From Burkholderiales bacterium (lineage in GTDB: Bacteria > Pseudomonadota > Gammaproteobacteria > Burkholderiales > Burkholderiaceae_C), in assembly GCA_013205525.1 (NCBI GenBank), contig JABMMR010000021.1, positions 1 through 10,325 on the forward strand: a stretch of 10,325 bases of DNA, given 5' to 3'. Of this stretch, positions 1 to 6,339 are shown piece by piece. The notes beneath the pieces were generated by a model. That model had not been told where the DNA came from. It saw only the letters and a program-made list of their open reading frames with translations, and made no database searches. Position 1 is the stretch's first letter, and the number at the start of each line of letters is the position of its first letter. A program made the position numbers and the translations under genes.

Positions 1-445
1 CCAGCCAAACCTCCCACTCTTCCTCAAGTAAATCTAAGGCGGTTTGTAACAAACACACATGCGCCTCGACGCCCGCCAAAACGATGCTGCGCCGCTCTGG
101 CTCGGCAGCCACTGGTTTTTGCAGGTGCTTGGGCAAGCTGCGGGCGTTACCTTGCACCGGCTTGGCCGCTGGGGCAGGTTGCAAAAGCTCCAGCAAGCCT
201 TCCTCACAAGCACTGAAATGCATTTTGGACAGGGTTTGCCTGCACAAAGCTTTCATGGCGGGCGGCAGACTACCCAAGCGAGAAGGGTTTTGCTCTGTGC
301 CCCAGACCGGCACGCCCAAAAGATGCGCGGCTTGCGCCAGCTTCAAGGCGTTGTCCCAACAGGCTTGACCCTCCCAGAGGGCGGGTAAGAGCTTGTCTTG
401 AAAATCAATCAGCACCAACTGGGATTCATCGGCATCCATCAACAT
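1..445 (-). CDS. Isochorismatase-family cysteine hydrolase (partial, runs off left edge)
   Basis: The 148 visible residues belong to the isochorismatase-like (YcaC-type) alpha/beta hydrolases. The three catalytic positions of the family are present: Asp14 in LVLIDFQDKLLP, Lys74 in SKMHFSAC and Cys131 in GVEAHVCLLQTA. The C-terminal end lies outside the window; family members usually have about 180-210 residues. The Lys-to-Cys interval contains an Ala/Pro-rich stretch (about residues 90-118) that looks longer than in most members and may be a surface loop. The ATG at 445 sits 3 bases after the stop of the upstream reductase gene, with a GAGGA ribosome-binding sequence inside that gene's end, so the two are probably co-transcribed and translationally coupled. 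An in-frame ATG at 439 is an alternative start. The family includes isochorismatases, nicotinamidases and uncharacterised amidases; the substrate cannot be read from the sequence. Confidence 0.88.
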   Translation of the reverse strand, partial: MLMDADESQLVLIDFQDKLLPALWEGQACWDNALKLAQAAHLLGVPVWGTEQNPSRLGSLPPAMKALCRQTLSKMHFSACEEGLLELLQPAPAAKPVQGNARSLPKHLQKPVAAEPERRSIVLAGVEAHVCLLQTALDLLEEEWEVWL

Positions 446-448
446 GGC

Positions 449-1423
449 TTAAATCCTCACCACCACACGACCGCGCACCTGACCTGCCATGAGCGCTTGG
501 GCGCGCTCGGCGGCGTGGTCTAAATCGACTTCTTCAATCATGCTTTCCAGCTTGGCGATGTCCAAGTCTTGGGCCAAACGCGCCCAGGCTTGCTGGCGCA
601 GTGCCAAAGGCGCCATGACCGAGTCCACCCCGATCAAGCGAACATTGCGCAAAATAAACGGCATGACGGTGGTGGGCAAATCCATGCCCTGCGCCAAACC
701 ACAAGCCGCCACCGCGCCGCCATAGCGGGTTTGCGCCAGCACATTGGCCAAGGTGTGCGAGCCCACTGCGTCGACCACGCCCGCCCAGCGTTCTTTTTGA
801 AACGGTTTGCCAGCAGCCGACAACTCGGCGCGGTCCATCAAACTGTGTGCGCCCAAGCCTTTCAAATAAGCTTCTTCGCTGGTTTTGCCCGTAGCGGCCA
901 CCACTTGGTAACCGAGTTTGGCCAGCAAGGCGATAGCCACACTGCCGACACCGCCTGTGGCACCTGTGACCAACACCTCGCCGCTGCCAGGTTTGACGCC
1001 TTGCTGCTCTAAGGCCATGACGCACAACATGGCGGTGTAACCTGCTGTGCCAATGGCCATGGCTTGGCGCGGGGTGAAAGCCGCAGGCAGTTTCACTAAC
1101 CAGTCGCCTTTGAGCTTGGCCTGCTCGGCCAGACAACCCCAATGGGTTTCGCCCACGCCCCAGCCGTTGTGCACAAAGCTATCGCCAGCTTTCCAATCAG
1201 GGTGGCCAGAGGAAATAACTGTGCCCGCGCCATCAATGCCTGCGACCATTGGCCAAGCGCGAACTACGGGGCTTTTGTTGGTGATCGCCAAGCCGTCTTT
1301 GTAGTTCAGGGTGGAATAAGCGACGCGCACATGCACATCGGCGTCGGGCAAGCGGCTTTCATCCAGCGACTGGACAGAGGCTTGAAATTCCGGTTCTTTT
1401 TCTAATAACAGTGCGCGAAACAT
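449..1423 (-). CDS. acuI: Acrylyl-CoA reductase AcuI/YhdH-type NADPH oxidoreductase
   Basis: This 324-residue cytosolic protein is a zinc-independent medium-chain dehydrogenase/reductase of the YhdH/AcuI quinone-oxidoreductase group. Members reduce acryloyl-CoA to propionyl-CoA with NADPH, which removes a toxic intermediate of 3-hydroxypropionate and DMSP-type metabolism. Visible motifs are STLNYKDG (37-44), GIDGAGTV (62-69), GTAGYTA (125-131), the nucleotide-binding TGATGGVGS (153-161) and ATGK (177-180), which is typical of NADPH users in this group. Length is normal. The ATG at 1423 has an upstream AAGGA at good spacing. It is the first gene of a two-gene unit with the isochorismatase-family hydrolase; 45 bp separate it from the end of brnA, so read-through from the toxin-antitoxin pair is possible. 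The family call is firm; the exact substrate is inferred from family membership. Confidence 0.9.
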   Translation of the reverse strand: MFRALLLEKEPEFQASVQSLDESRLPDADVHVRVAYSTLNYKDGLAITNKSPVVRAWPMVAGIDGAGTVISSGHPDWKAGDSFVHNGWGVGETHWGCLAEQAKLKGDWLVKLPAAFTPRQAMAIGTAGYTAMLCVMALEQQGVKPGSGEVLVTGATGGVGSVAIALLAKLGYQVVAATGKTSEEAYLKGLGAHSLMDRAELSAAGKPFQKERWAGVVDAVGSHTLANVLAQTRYGGAVAACGLAQGMDLPTTVMPFILRNVRLIGVDSVMAPLALRQQAWARLAQDLDIAKLESMIEEVDLDHAAERAQALMAGQVRGRVVVRI

Positions 1424-1468
1424 AGCTTTCCTTCAATGGTTTTAAGAGGTCAATCGATCCATTGTCCT

Positions 1469-1747
1469 TCAAAGCCCTTTACGGACAGCTTCAAGCAAAA
1501 CGGCATTGATACGGGTTTGCCATCCAGGGCCAGTGGCTTTGAAAGCGTCCAAAACACCTGCGTCGACCCGCATATTGAGTGTGGGGCGCTTTACATCAGA
1601 GGCTGGACGCCCACGACCGCGTTTAATGGTGGCCGTTCGCCAAAAGTCTTCAACTGCCTTGCGATCATTTGGGTCGTATAAATCTGACTCAAGGTCATAG
1701 GCAATTGCACCATCCTTTTTAGCTGAAGCGGTTTTCCCATTTGGCAT
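1469..1747 (-). CDS. brnA: BrnA antitoxin (ribbon-helix-helix)
   Basis: This 92-residue protein is the antitoxin of a type II BrnT/BrnA system. BrnA binds and neutralises BrnT and represses the operon. The C-terminal part carries the ribbon-helix-helix fold with the BrnA signature: a strand TLNMRVDAGVLDAF followed by GPGWQTRINAVLLEAV near the C terminus. The N-terminal part has the acidic stretch DLYDPNDRKAVEDFW seen in BrnA proteins and a basic linker rich in Arg/Gly (about residues 42-49). The ATG at 1747 lies inside the end of brnT, an overlap of 29 bases in another frame, which fits translational coupling in the usual toxin-first order. A longer reading further upstream in this frame would overlap most of brnT and is unlikely. 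Confidence 0.88.
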   Translation of the reverse strand: MPNGKTASAKKDGAIAYDLESDLYDPNDRKAVEDFWRTATIKRGRGRPASDVKRPTLNMRVDAGVLDAFKATGPGWQTRINAVLLEAVRKGL

Positions 1748-2006
1748 AAAGCCCCCTTTCTTGTTTTGAAGCAAGTCGCAGAGAAATGAATCGAACATCC
1801 TTGTCTCTGAGCACGTAAACCAATACACACACCTGCTGCTCCACATTAGCGACATCCATCAAACGTTCCTCCCCTTTTCGGGATGATGTGAGGGTCAATT
1901 TGTCGGGAGACAGATAAACATCCACGCCATGCAGCAAAGATAAACCATGCTTCAGAAGATTAAGCCTGTCCTTTTCAGGATCAAAAGTGAAATAGTCTGA
2001 TTCCAT
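1719..2006 (-). CDS. brnT: BrnT ribonuclease toxin
   Basis: This 95-residue protein matches BrnT, the RelE-fold ribonuclease toxin of the BrnTA family, which cleaves RNA and slows growth when freed from BrnA. Family hallmarks are the N-terminal FTFDPEKDRLNLLKHGLSL (residues 6-24), a middle GEERLMDV, and the C-terminal strand RFISLRLASKQERGLYAK, which corresponds to the family's R-I-I-S-A-R-x-A-x-x-x-E-R-x-x-Y. Length is typical. No Shine-Dalgarno sequence precedes the ATG at 2006; a -10-like TACAAT ends three bases upstream of it, so translation may start on a very short or absent leader. The gene diverges from the NlpC/P60 gene and overlaps brnA by 29 bases. Toxin activity is inferred; the key family residues seem intact. 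Confidence 0.88.
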   Translation of the reverse strand: MESDYFTFDPEKDRLNLLKHGLSLLHGVDVYLSPDKLTLTSSRKGEERLMDVANVEQQVCVLVYVLRDKDVRFISLRLASKQERGLYAKWENRFS

Positions 2007-2008
2007 TT

Positions 2009-2037
2009 ATTGTATGGGCAAATATTCAGTCGATGAA
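2009..2037 (-). promoter_or_regulatory. Candidate brnTA promoter
   Basis: Reading leftwards, TTCATC (2037-2032) and TACAAT (2014-2009) are separated by exactly 17 bases. The -10 matches the sigma70 consensus at five of six positions and the -35 at three of six. The -10 ends only three bases before the brnT ATG, so a normal start site would fall at or within the first codons, giving a leaderless message. This is pattern matching only, and another promoter further upstream is possible. Confidence 0.35.
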
Positions 2038-2113
2038 CCCTCAGATTAACCACCGGGACTGGGCAAATGTTGAAGCGCCGCTGGCTAAAGCAAGACCCTT
2101 TGCTCACAAAGGT

Positions 2114-2704
2114 ATGATCTACAAAATGCTTAAATACTTGATACCACTGTCTTTTTTGTGTGCTTTGGGGGCAAACGCCGCCCCCAACAACGCCGCACAT
2201 GACGACCTCGACTTGCTGCTCATACAGCGCGGGGTGGTTCAGGCTGTCGTCAATCTAGGCCAAAAGGTTGGCGCAGTCGGTCAAAACGTCAGCGCCCAAG
2301 CCTCTGACTTGGTCTTCAACGCCATGGGTTATTTAGGTACCCCCTACCGCCTAGGTGGTACGGGCCAACAAGGTTTTGATTGCAGTGGTTTTGTGCAAGC
2401 CATGTATGAAAACACCTTGGGCTTGGTCTTGCCGCACAACGCCAAGGCACAAGCCGCGGCGACTGAAAAAATTGACAAAACCGAACTGCAACCCGGTGAC
2501 TTGGTGTTTTTCAACACTTTGCGCCGTGCATTCAGCCATGTGGGTATTTATATTGGTGAAGGCAAGTTCATTCATTCGCCACGCTCGGGCGGGCATGTTC
2601 GCATTGAAGATATGCGTGAGAGCTATTGGGCCAAGCGCTTCAATGGCGCACGTCGGGTCAATACTGAGTCGACCCAAGCTGTTTCTGACACCTCTTTGCG
2701 CTAA
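2114..2704 (+). CDS. Exported NlpC/P60 peptidoglycan hydrolase
   Basis: This protein of about 196 residues is a C40-family cell-wall endopeptidase, expected to cut peptide bonds in peptidoglycan stems in the periplasm. An N-terminal signal peptide (basic MIYKMLKY, hydrophobic core, ANA/AP cleavage region near residue 23) leads to a spacer and then the catalytic domain: nucleophile Cys90 in FDCSGFVQ, His142 in SHVGIYIG and His154 in KFIHSPRSGG, the family's Cys-His-His/polar triad. LGTPYRLGG (74-82) and ELQPGDLVFF are also conserved family segments. Two starts fit, ATG 2114 or ATG 2126; both give a signal peptide. The open frame continues upstream to 2033, but that extension lacks coding character and would bury the signal sequence. 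It is followed after 10 bases by the HerA-like pseudogene. Confidence 0.9.
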   Translation: MIYKMLKYLIPLSFLCALGANAAPNNAAHDDLDLLLIQRGVVQAVVNLGQKVGAVGQNVSAQASDLVFNAMGYLGTPYRLGGTGQQGFDCSGFVQAMYENTLGLVLPHNAKAQAAATEKIDKTELQPGDLVFFNTLRRAFSHVGIYIGEGKFIHSPRSGGHVRIEDMRESYWAKRFNGARRVNTESTQAVSDTSLR

Positions 2705-2714
2705 GCTCTTTTCC

Positions 2715-3040
2715 ATGTCTGACCCCCTCTTGATTGCCCGCAACGCTTCGGCCCAGTGTTTTTTGCTGCCCGAATTGACCAACCGCCATGGCCTGATCAC
2801 GGGTACCACGGGTTCGGGCAAAACCGTCACCTTGCAAACCATGGCGCAAAGCCTCTCGCGCATAGGTGTGCCGGTGTTCATGGCCGACGTCAAAGGTGAC
2901 CTCGCCGGCATGAGCCAAGCGGGCAAACTCTCCGACAAAATGGCCGCTGTTTTACCCCCGCTTTCGCTCCCGGGGCGACAGCAGAACAAGGTGGCGGCTC
3001 GCTGGACGGCTTACTGGGAGGCGGCGCACGCCGTCGATAA
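2715..3040 (+). pseudogene. HerA-like helicase/DUF853 ATPase, internally deleted remnant
   Basis: The first 75 or so codons from ATG 2715 are a clear N terminus of the DUF853/YjgR (HerA-like P-loop ATPase) family: LLIARN, NRHGLITG, Walker A GTTGSGKT (30-37), then GVPVFMADVKGDLAGMSQAG. Similarity stops near 2945. From about 2963 to the TAA at 3038-3040, in a different frame, the DNA encodes the Gly/Arg-rich tail expected at the end of this family (GGGSLDGLLGGGARRR). A gene normally about 500 codons long is thus reduced to 326 bp: roughly 1.2 kb of the middle is missing and the two ends are out of frame. Translation in the ATG frame would give a 113-residue product ending at 3056, inside the next gene. 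The Walker B and C-terminal ATPase core are absent, so no activity is expected. An assembly collapse is the main alternative. Confidence 0.8.
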
Positions 3041-3042
3041 AC

Positions 3043-4395
3043 ATGAAACCAAATGACGCCCCTTTGCAAGACCTGAACACCCCCTACAACGCCACGTTTT
3101 TGGAAGCGCACTGGATGCCTTTCACTGGCAACCGTAATTTCAAAGCCAAGCCCCGCCTGATCGCCAGCGCCCAAGGGGTTTATTACACCGATGTGCATGG
3201 TCGCCAAATTTTGGATGGCATGTCGGGATTGTGGTGCTGCGGCTTGGGACATGCGCGGCCCGAGCTGGTGCAAGCCGCCGCCCAGCAAATGGCCACCCTA
3301 GACTATTCACCAGCGTTTCAACACGGCCACCTTAAGTCGTTCGAGCTGGCCAACCGGCTCAAAGCCCTCACGCCCGAGGGACTCGACTATGTGTTTTTCA
3401 CCGGCTCGGGCTCAGAAGCAGCTGACACCTCACTGAAAATGGCCCGCGCCTACTGGCGAGCCAAGGGCATGGGCAGCAAAACCCGCTTCATTGGTCGTGA
3501 AAAAGGCTATCACGGGGTCAACTTTGGCGGTATTTCGGTGGGCGGCATGCCAGGCAACCGCAAAACCTTTGGTCAAGGGGTGGAAGCAGACCACTTGCCA
3601 CATACCCAGTTACCCGAAAACGCTTTTTCAAAAGGTATGCCCACCCACGGCGTGCATTTGGCCGAAGAGCTGTTGCGCCTCATCGCTTTGCACGATGCCT
3701 CCAATATTGCCGCCGTCATCATCGAGCCGTTTTCGGGCTCTTCCGGCGTGGTTGTCCCGCCCGTGGGCTATTTACAGCGCATCCGCGAGATTTGCAGCGC
3801 CCACAACATCTTGTTGATCTTTGATGAAGTCATCACCGGTTTCGGTCGCTGCGGCAGTTACACCGGTGCAGAGGCCTTTGGCGTCACGCCCGACATCATG
3901 AATGTGGCCAAACAAATTACCAACGGCACCCAGCCTTTGGGCGCGGTACTCGCCAGTGCCGACATTTACAACACCTTCATGGCCCACGGCGGCCCCGAAT
4001 ACATGCTGGAGTTCGCCCACGGCTATACCTACTCGGCCCACCCCGTGGCCTGCGCGGTGGGCTTGGCCGCTTTGGATGTTTTGGTGAAAGATGACATGCT
4101 GGGTCGGGTGAACGCCTTAGCGCCTTATTTTGAAGCTGCTGTGCACGGCTTGAAAGGCTTGCGCCACATCACCGACATTCGCAACTACGGTTTGGCTGCT
4201 GGCTTCACCCTAGAAGCCTTGCCAGGTGAGCCTGCCAAACGCCCCTATGAAGTTGCCATGAAATGCTGGGACAAAGGCTTTTATGTGCGCTATGGCGGCG
4301 ACACGGTTCAGCTCGCTCCACCCTTCATCATCGAAAAAAACCAAATCGACAGTTTGGTTCAAGCCCTTGGCGAAGCCTTGCAAGAAACCCATTGA
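3043..4395 (+). CDS. Omega-amino acid:pyruvate aminotransferase (beta-alanine:pyruvate transaminase)
   Basis: This 450-residue PLP enzyme is a class III (subgroup II) aminotransferase, closest in pattern to omega-amino-acid:pyruvate transaminase (EC 2.6.1.18), which moves the amino group of beta-alanine or similar omega-amines to pyruvate. Visible features are HWMPFTGNR near the N terminus, a GLW segment at the substrate pocket (62-64), the phosphate-binding FTGSGSEAADTSLK (119-132), YHGVNFGG (156-163), cofactor Asp261 in LLIFDEVITGFGR, Schiff-base Lys290 in NVAKQITNG, and HGYTYSAHPVACA. Length is full. The ATG at 3043 lies two bases after the stop of the HerA-like remnant and has no obvious ribosome binding site, which suggests it was once coupled to that gene. 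The BLUF gene follows after 10 bases. The exact donor (beta-alanine, taurine-like or diamines) is not determined. Confidence 0.9.
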   Translation: MKPNDAPLQDLNTPYNATFLEAHWMPFTGNRNFKAKPRLIASAQGVYYTDVHGRQILDGMSGLWCCGLGHARPELVQAAAQQMATLDYSPAFQHGHLKSFELANRLKALTPEGLDYVFFTGSGSEAADTSLKMARAYWRAKGMGSKTRFIGREKGYHGVNFGGISVGGMPGNRKTFGQGVEADHLPHTQLPENAFSKGMPTHGVHLAEELLRLIALHDASNIAAVIIEPFSGSSGVVVPPVGYLQRIREICSAHNILLIFDEVITGFGRCGSYTGAEAFGVTPDIMNVAKQITNGTQPLGAVLASADIYNTFMAHGGPEYMLEFAHGYTYSAHPVACAVGLAALDVLVKDDMLGRVNALAPYFEAAVHGLKGLRHITDIRNYGLAAGFTLEALPGEPAKRPYEVAMKCWDKGFYVRYGGDTVQLAPPFIIEKNQIDSLVQALGEALQETH

Positions 4396-4405
4396 TTGGC
4401 CAACT

Positions 4406-4825
4406 ATGCTTACCCGAATGATTTACATCAGCCGTGCGGTGGGGCCACAAACCACCACCGTCACCACCCAAATTTTGGAAACAGCGCGAAGATATAACAA
4501 AGCGCACAACCTCACTGGGGTGCTGTGCCAAGGCAGGGGCTTGTATGTGCAAGTGCTGGAGGGCGAGCGCAGCGCTGTCAATGGGCTTTACAGACGCATC
4601 GTCGGCGACAACCGGCATGACCATACCGAGATCGTCCACTTTGGTGAGATTGAGTCTAGGCAATTCAAAGAGTGGTCCATGGCTTTGGTCCACCTCAGCA
4701 TTGACGACCCCATGGTGGCGATGAAGCACCCCGAATTTGACCCCTACTCCGCCAACAGCACGGCCATCATGGGCTTGATCACCGAATTGCTTTCATCAAG
4801 CTCGGCGATTCAAAACCCCGGCTGA
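4406..4825 (+). CDS. BLUF-domain blue-light sensor protein
   Basis: This 139-residue protein consists of one BLUF domain (FAD-binding blue-light sensor) plus a short C-terminal tail. The residues of the light-sensing site occur at a constant offset of 14 from the well-known AppA BLUF numbering: Tyr7, Asn31, Gln49, Trp90 and Met92 correspond to Tyr21, Asn45, Gln63, Trp104 and Met106. The motifs MIYISRA, YNKAHNLTGVL, YVQVLEGE and FKEWSMA frame them. There is no EAL, GGDEF or other output domain, so it is a short BLUF protein that would signal through a partner. It starts 10 bases after the aminotransferase with no strong ribosome binding site; ATG 4418 is an in-frame alternative. Its stop faces the cytochrome c' stop seven bases away. 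Co-transcription with the aminotransferase is likely, but any functional link is unproven. Confidence 0.92.
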   Translation: MLTRMIYISRAVGPQTTTVTTQILETARRYNKAHNLTGVLCQGRGLYVQVLEGERSAVNGLYRRIVGDNRHDHTEIVHFGEIESRQFKEWSMALVHLSIDDPMVAMKHPEFDPYSANSTAIMGLITELLSSSSAIQNPG

Positions 4826-4832
4826 AGCTGTT

Positions 4833-5288
4833 TTATTTGTTGCGGAAATTGTCGTGACAGTTTTTGCAAGAGCCGCCGGTTGCGCTCACCGCGGCTTTCA
4901 GATCATCTAACTTGCCAGTTTTGGCAGCAGCAGCCAACTTGACCACCTCGGCTTGCATTTTTTCAGCCGCATCTTTGAATTTGGCGTTGTCAGTCCAGAT
5001 CTCGGGTTTGGCCTTGGTGTTGCCGCCTTGGTCAGTGCCTTCACCAAAAGCGGCCCATGGCAACTTGGCCATGAACTCCACCACGGCTGCATTGTCTGCA
5101 GCAGCTTTGGCGTCATAAGGCATTTTCCCTTGGGCCATGGCGGCCAAACGACCAAAATGTGCGCCCATCACCGCCAAAGCACCTTGGCGGTATTTGATCG
5201 CGTCTTCAGGCTTGGCAAACTGAGCAAGTACAGGCACAGAGGTGAAACTGCCAATGAGTAACATCATTGCAACGGTAAAAGATTTCAT
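4833..5288 (-). CDS. Cytochrome c' (class II c-type cytochrome)
   Basis: This 151-residue periplasmic haem protein has a signal peptide (MKSFTVAMMLLIGSFTSVPVLAQ, cleavage near residue 22) and a four-helix-bundle body with the haem attachment site at the extreme C terminus, GSCKNCHDNFRNK: Cys141, Cys144 and His145. The C-terminal CxxCH and the segment EDAIKYRQGALAVMGAHFGRL are diagnostic of cytochrome c'. The family binds NO and CO at a five-coordinate haem and is linked to protection against nitrosative stress or to electron transfer. AAGGAG (5300-5295) precedes the ATG at 5288 by six bases. It is divergent from cytochrome b561, the membrane protein commonly found next to such cytochromes and a plausible electron partner. 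The start codons are only 12 bp apart. Confidence 0.92.
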   Translation of the reverse strand: MKSFTVAMMLLIGSFTSVPVLAQFAKPEDAIKYRQGALAVMGAHFGRLAAMAQGKMPYDAKAAADNAAVVEFMAKLPWAAFGEGTDQGGNTKAKPEIWTDNAKFKDAAEKMQAEVVKLAAAAKTGKLDDLKAAVSATGGSCKNCHDNFRNK

Positions 5289-5300
5289 GCGAGGCTCCTT
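5289..5300. promoter_or_regulatory. 12-bp divergent gap holding both ribosome binding sites
   Basis: The whole space between the cytochrome c' ATG (5288, minus) and the b561 GTG (5301, plus) is GCGAGGCTCCTT. Plus-strand GAGG (5291-5294) stands six bases before the GTG; minus-strand AAGGAG (complement of 5295-5300) stands six bases before the ATG. No room remains for promoters, so each promoter must lie inside the other coding region and the two messages should overlap antisense at their 5' ends. Just inside b561, GAATAAGT occurs twice in tandem (5303-5310 and 5312-5319), which could be coding coincidence or a protein-binding site. Confidence 0.75.
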
Positions 5301-5978
5301 GTGAATAAGTCGAATAAGTTTAGCTTGAAGGTATGGGATTTACCCACGCGGGTTTTCCACTGGGCGTTGCTTTTGGCTGTGGTGGGTTCAGCTTACAGCG
5401 TTTGGGTGTCACAAGACATGGTCTGGCACGCCCGCTTTGGCTACACCGTGCTCGCCCTGTGTATGTTCCGCTTGGTATGGGGCGTGGTGGGTGGGCACTG
5501 GTCGCGCTTTGCTTCATTTGTACCTTCATGGCGGCGTACGCGAGACTACCTGTCATCCTCCGAGTCCTTGGTTACGCAGCCCGGTCACAGCCCCTTGGGT
5601 GCGTGGTCGGTGTATGCCCTGTTGCTGTTTTTGCTGCTGCAAGTCGCCAGCGGTTTGGGCAGTGACGACGATGTGGGGTTTAACGGACCTTTGGCGCCTT
5701 TGCTCAGCTCGGGCTGGGTCTCTTGGCTAACCGCTTACCACGCCGATGTGGGCAGATGGGTGCTTACCGGCCTGATTGCACTGCATGTCTTGGCGGTGCT
5801 GTTTTACACCTTGGTCAAGCGCCAAGGCTTGATTCAAACCATGTGGCATGGTCTGCGGCAGTGGCCGGTGGATGCTGTGGCGTCTGTGGATACATGGCGT
5901 CGGCGTTTAGGGGCTTTGGCGATATTGGCCGTCATCGCGCTGGGTATCGCCTTCTTGCTACAGCTTTTGCCTGCTTAG
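5301..5978 (+). CDS. Cytochrome b561 (bacterial, Ni-hydrogenase-type dihaem membrane protein)
   Basis: This 225-residue integral membrane protein is of the bacterial cytochrome b561 family, which binds two b-type haems and passes electrons between the quinol pool and periplasmic carriers. The family N terminus KVWDLPTRVFHW (10-21) carries His20; other candidate haem ligands are His43, His147 and His162. Hydrophobic segments lie at about 20-38, 44-64, 99-118, 150-170 and 203-222. The GTG at 5301 has GAGG six bases upstream and is the only good start ahead of the conserved N terminus; a TTG at 5325 is a weaker alternative. It is divergent from cytochrome c', a likely partner. Its 3' part (5762-5851) is repeated at 6714-6803 with 84 of 90 bases identical by my count. 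Confidence 0.9.
   Translation: MNKSNKFSLKVWDLPTRVFHWALLLAVVGSAYSVWVSQDMVWHARFGYTVLALCMFRLVWGVVGGHWSRFASFVPSWRRTRDYLSSSESLVTQPGHSPLGAWSVYALLLFLLLQVASGLGSDDDVGFNGPLAPLLSSGWVSWLTAYHADVGRWVLTGLIALHVLAVLFYTLVKRQGLIQTMWHGLRQWPVDAVASVDTWRRRLGALAILAVIALGIAFLLQLLPA
5762..5851 (+). repeat. Direct repeat, copy 1 (within intact b561)
   Basis: This stretch of the intact b561 gene matches 6714-6803 at 84 of 90 positions by hand count, with 47 of the first 49 identical. Similarity continues more weakly to the ends of both frames. Together the copies bracket the hicAB operon at a constant offset of 952 bp. Confidence 0.85.
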
Positions 5979-6016
5979 CACCTCGACCATTGCTCAGAGC
6001 GTGGCATAGTTAATAT

Positions 6017-6045
6017 TTGCCTCGCTTAAGATATGCAATCATAAA
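6017..6045 (+). promoter_or_regulatory. Candidate hicAB promoter
   Basis: TTGCCT (6017-6022) and CATAAA (6040-6045) are separated by 17 bases, and each matches the sigma70 consensus at four of six positions. The -10 lies inside the inverted repeat at 6034-6054, as expected for a repressed toxin-antitoxin promoter. A second possibility is TTGCAA (6050-6055) with TATCGT (6073-6078), also 17 bases apart. Which one is used cannot be told from sequence. Confidence 0.4.
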
Positions 6046-6054
6046 ATGATTGCA
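6034..6054. promoter_or_regulatory. Inverted-repeat operator upstream of hicAB
   Basis: TGCAATCAT (6034-6042) and ATGATTGCA (6046-6054) are perfect 9-base inverted arms separated by AAA. The site lies 31 bases before the hicA start and overlaps the candidate -10. HicB carries a ribbon-helix-helix DNA-binding domain and HicB proteins repress their own operon, so this is the obvious operator. The lack of a following T-run argues against a terminator for b561. Confidence 0.7.
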
Positions 6055-6084
6055 ATTTATTAGTTTTGCAGCTATCGTTGGGTC

Positions 6085-6339
6085 ATGAACAGCAAGCACC
6101 TTAAAACCCTGAAAGCTTTGTTTGCAGTCCCCACTGCAAGCCATATCAAGTTTTCAGACATTGAGGCGCTGCTAACTGCTTTAGGTGGCGAGATTCACGA
6201 AGGCAAAGGTTCCAGGGTGGCGATGCATTTGAACGGCGGGGTCAAACATGCCCACCGCCCGCACCCGGGCAAAGAAGCCAAGCAATATCAGGTCAGAGAA
6301 ATCAAAGAATGGCTCACCGCCATAGGAGTTGAGGTATGA
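6085..6339 (+). CDS. hicA: HicA-family mRNA interferase toxin
   Basis: This 84-residue protein fits the HicA toxins, small double-stranded-RNA-binding-fold ribonucleases that cleave mRNA and are held inactive by HicB. It has the family layout: an N-terminal helix (FSDIEALLTALGGEI), a strand with GSRVAMHLNG, the HRPHPG segment (57-62) that carries the likely catalytic histidine region (His57/His60), and a C-terminal helix VREIKEWLTAIGV. It belongs to the subgroup with an HRPHP motif rather than the classic PRHGK type. Its TGA overlaps the hicB ATG by four bases (ATGA), so translation is coupled. Only a poor ribosome binding site precedes ATG 6085. Confidence 0.88.
   Translation: MNSKHLKTLKALFAVPTASHIKFSDIEALLTALGGEIHEGKGSRVAMHLNGGVKHAHRPHPGKEAKQYQVREIKEWLTAIGVEV

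Noticed and set aside
534..1142. Long minus-strand open frame inside acuI
   Set aside because: It lies in another frame of a strongly supported gene and its translation is low-complexity Arg/Gly/Ala-rich shadow sequence.
2033..2113. N-terminal extension of the NlpC/P60 protein
   Set aside because: The extra residues would precede a good signal peptide and no ribosome binding site supports the early ATG; starts at 2114 or 2126 fit better.
2351..2989. Minus-strand open frame of about 212 codons across the NlpC/P60 gene and the HerA-like remnant
   Set aside because: It is antisense to conserved catalytic motifs of both and shows no family features of its own.
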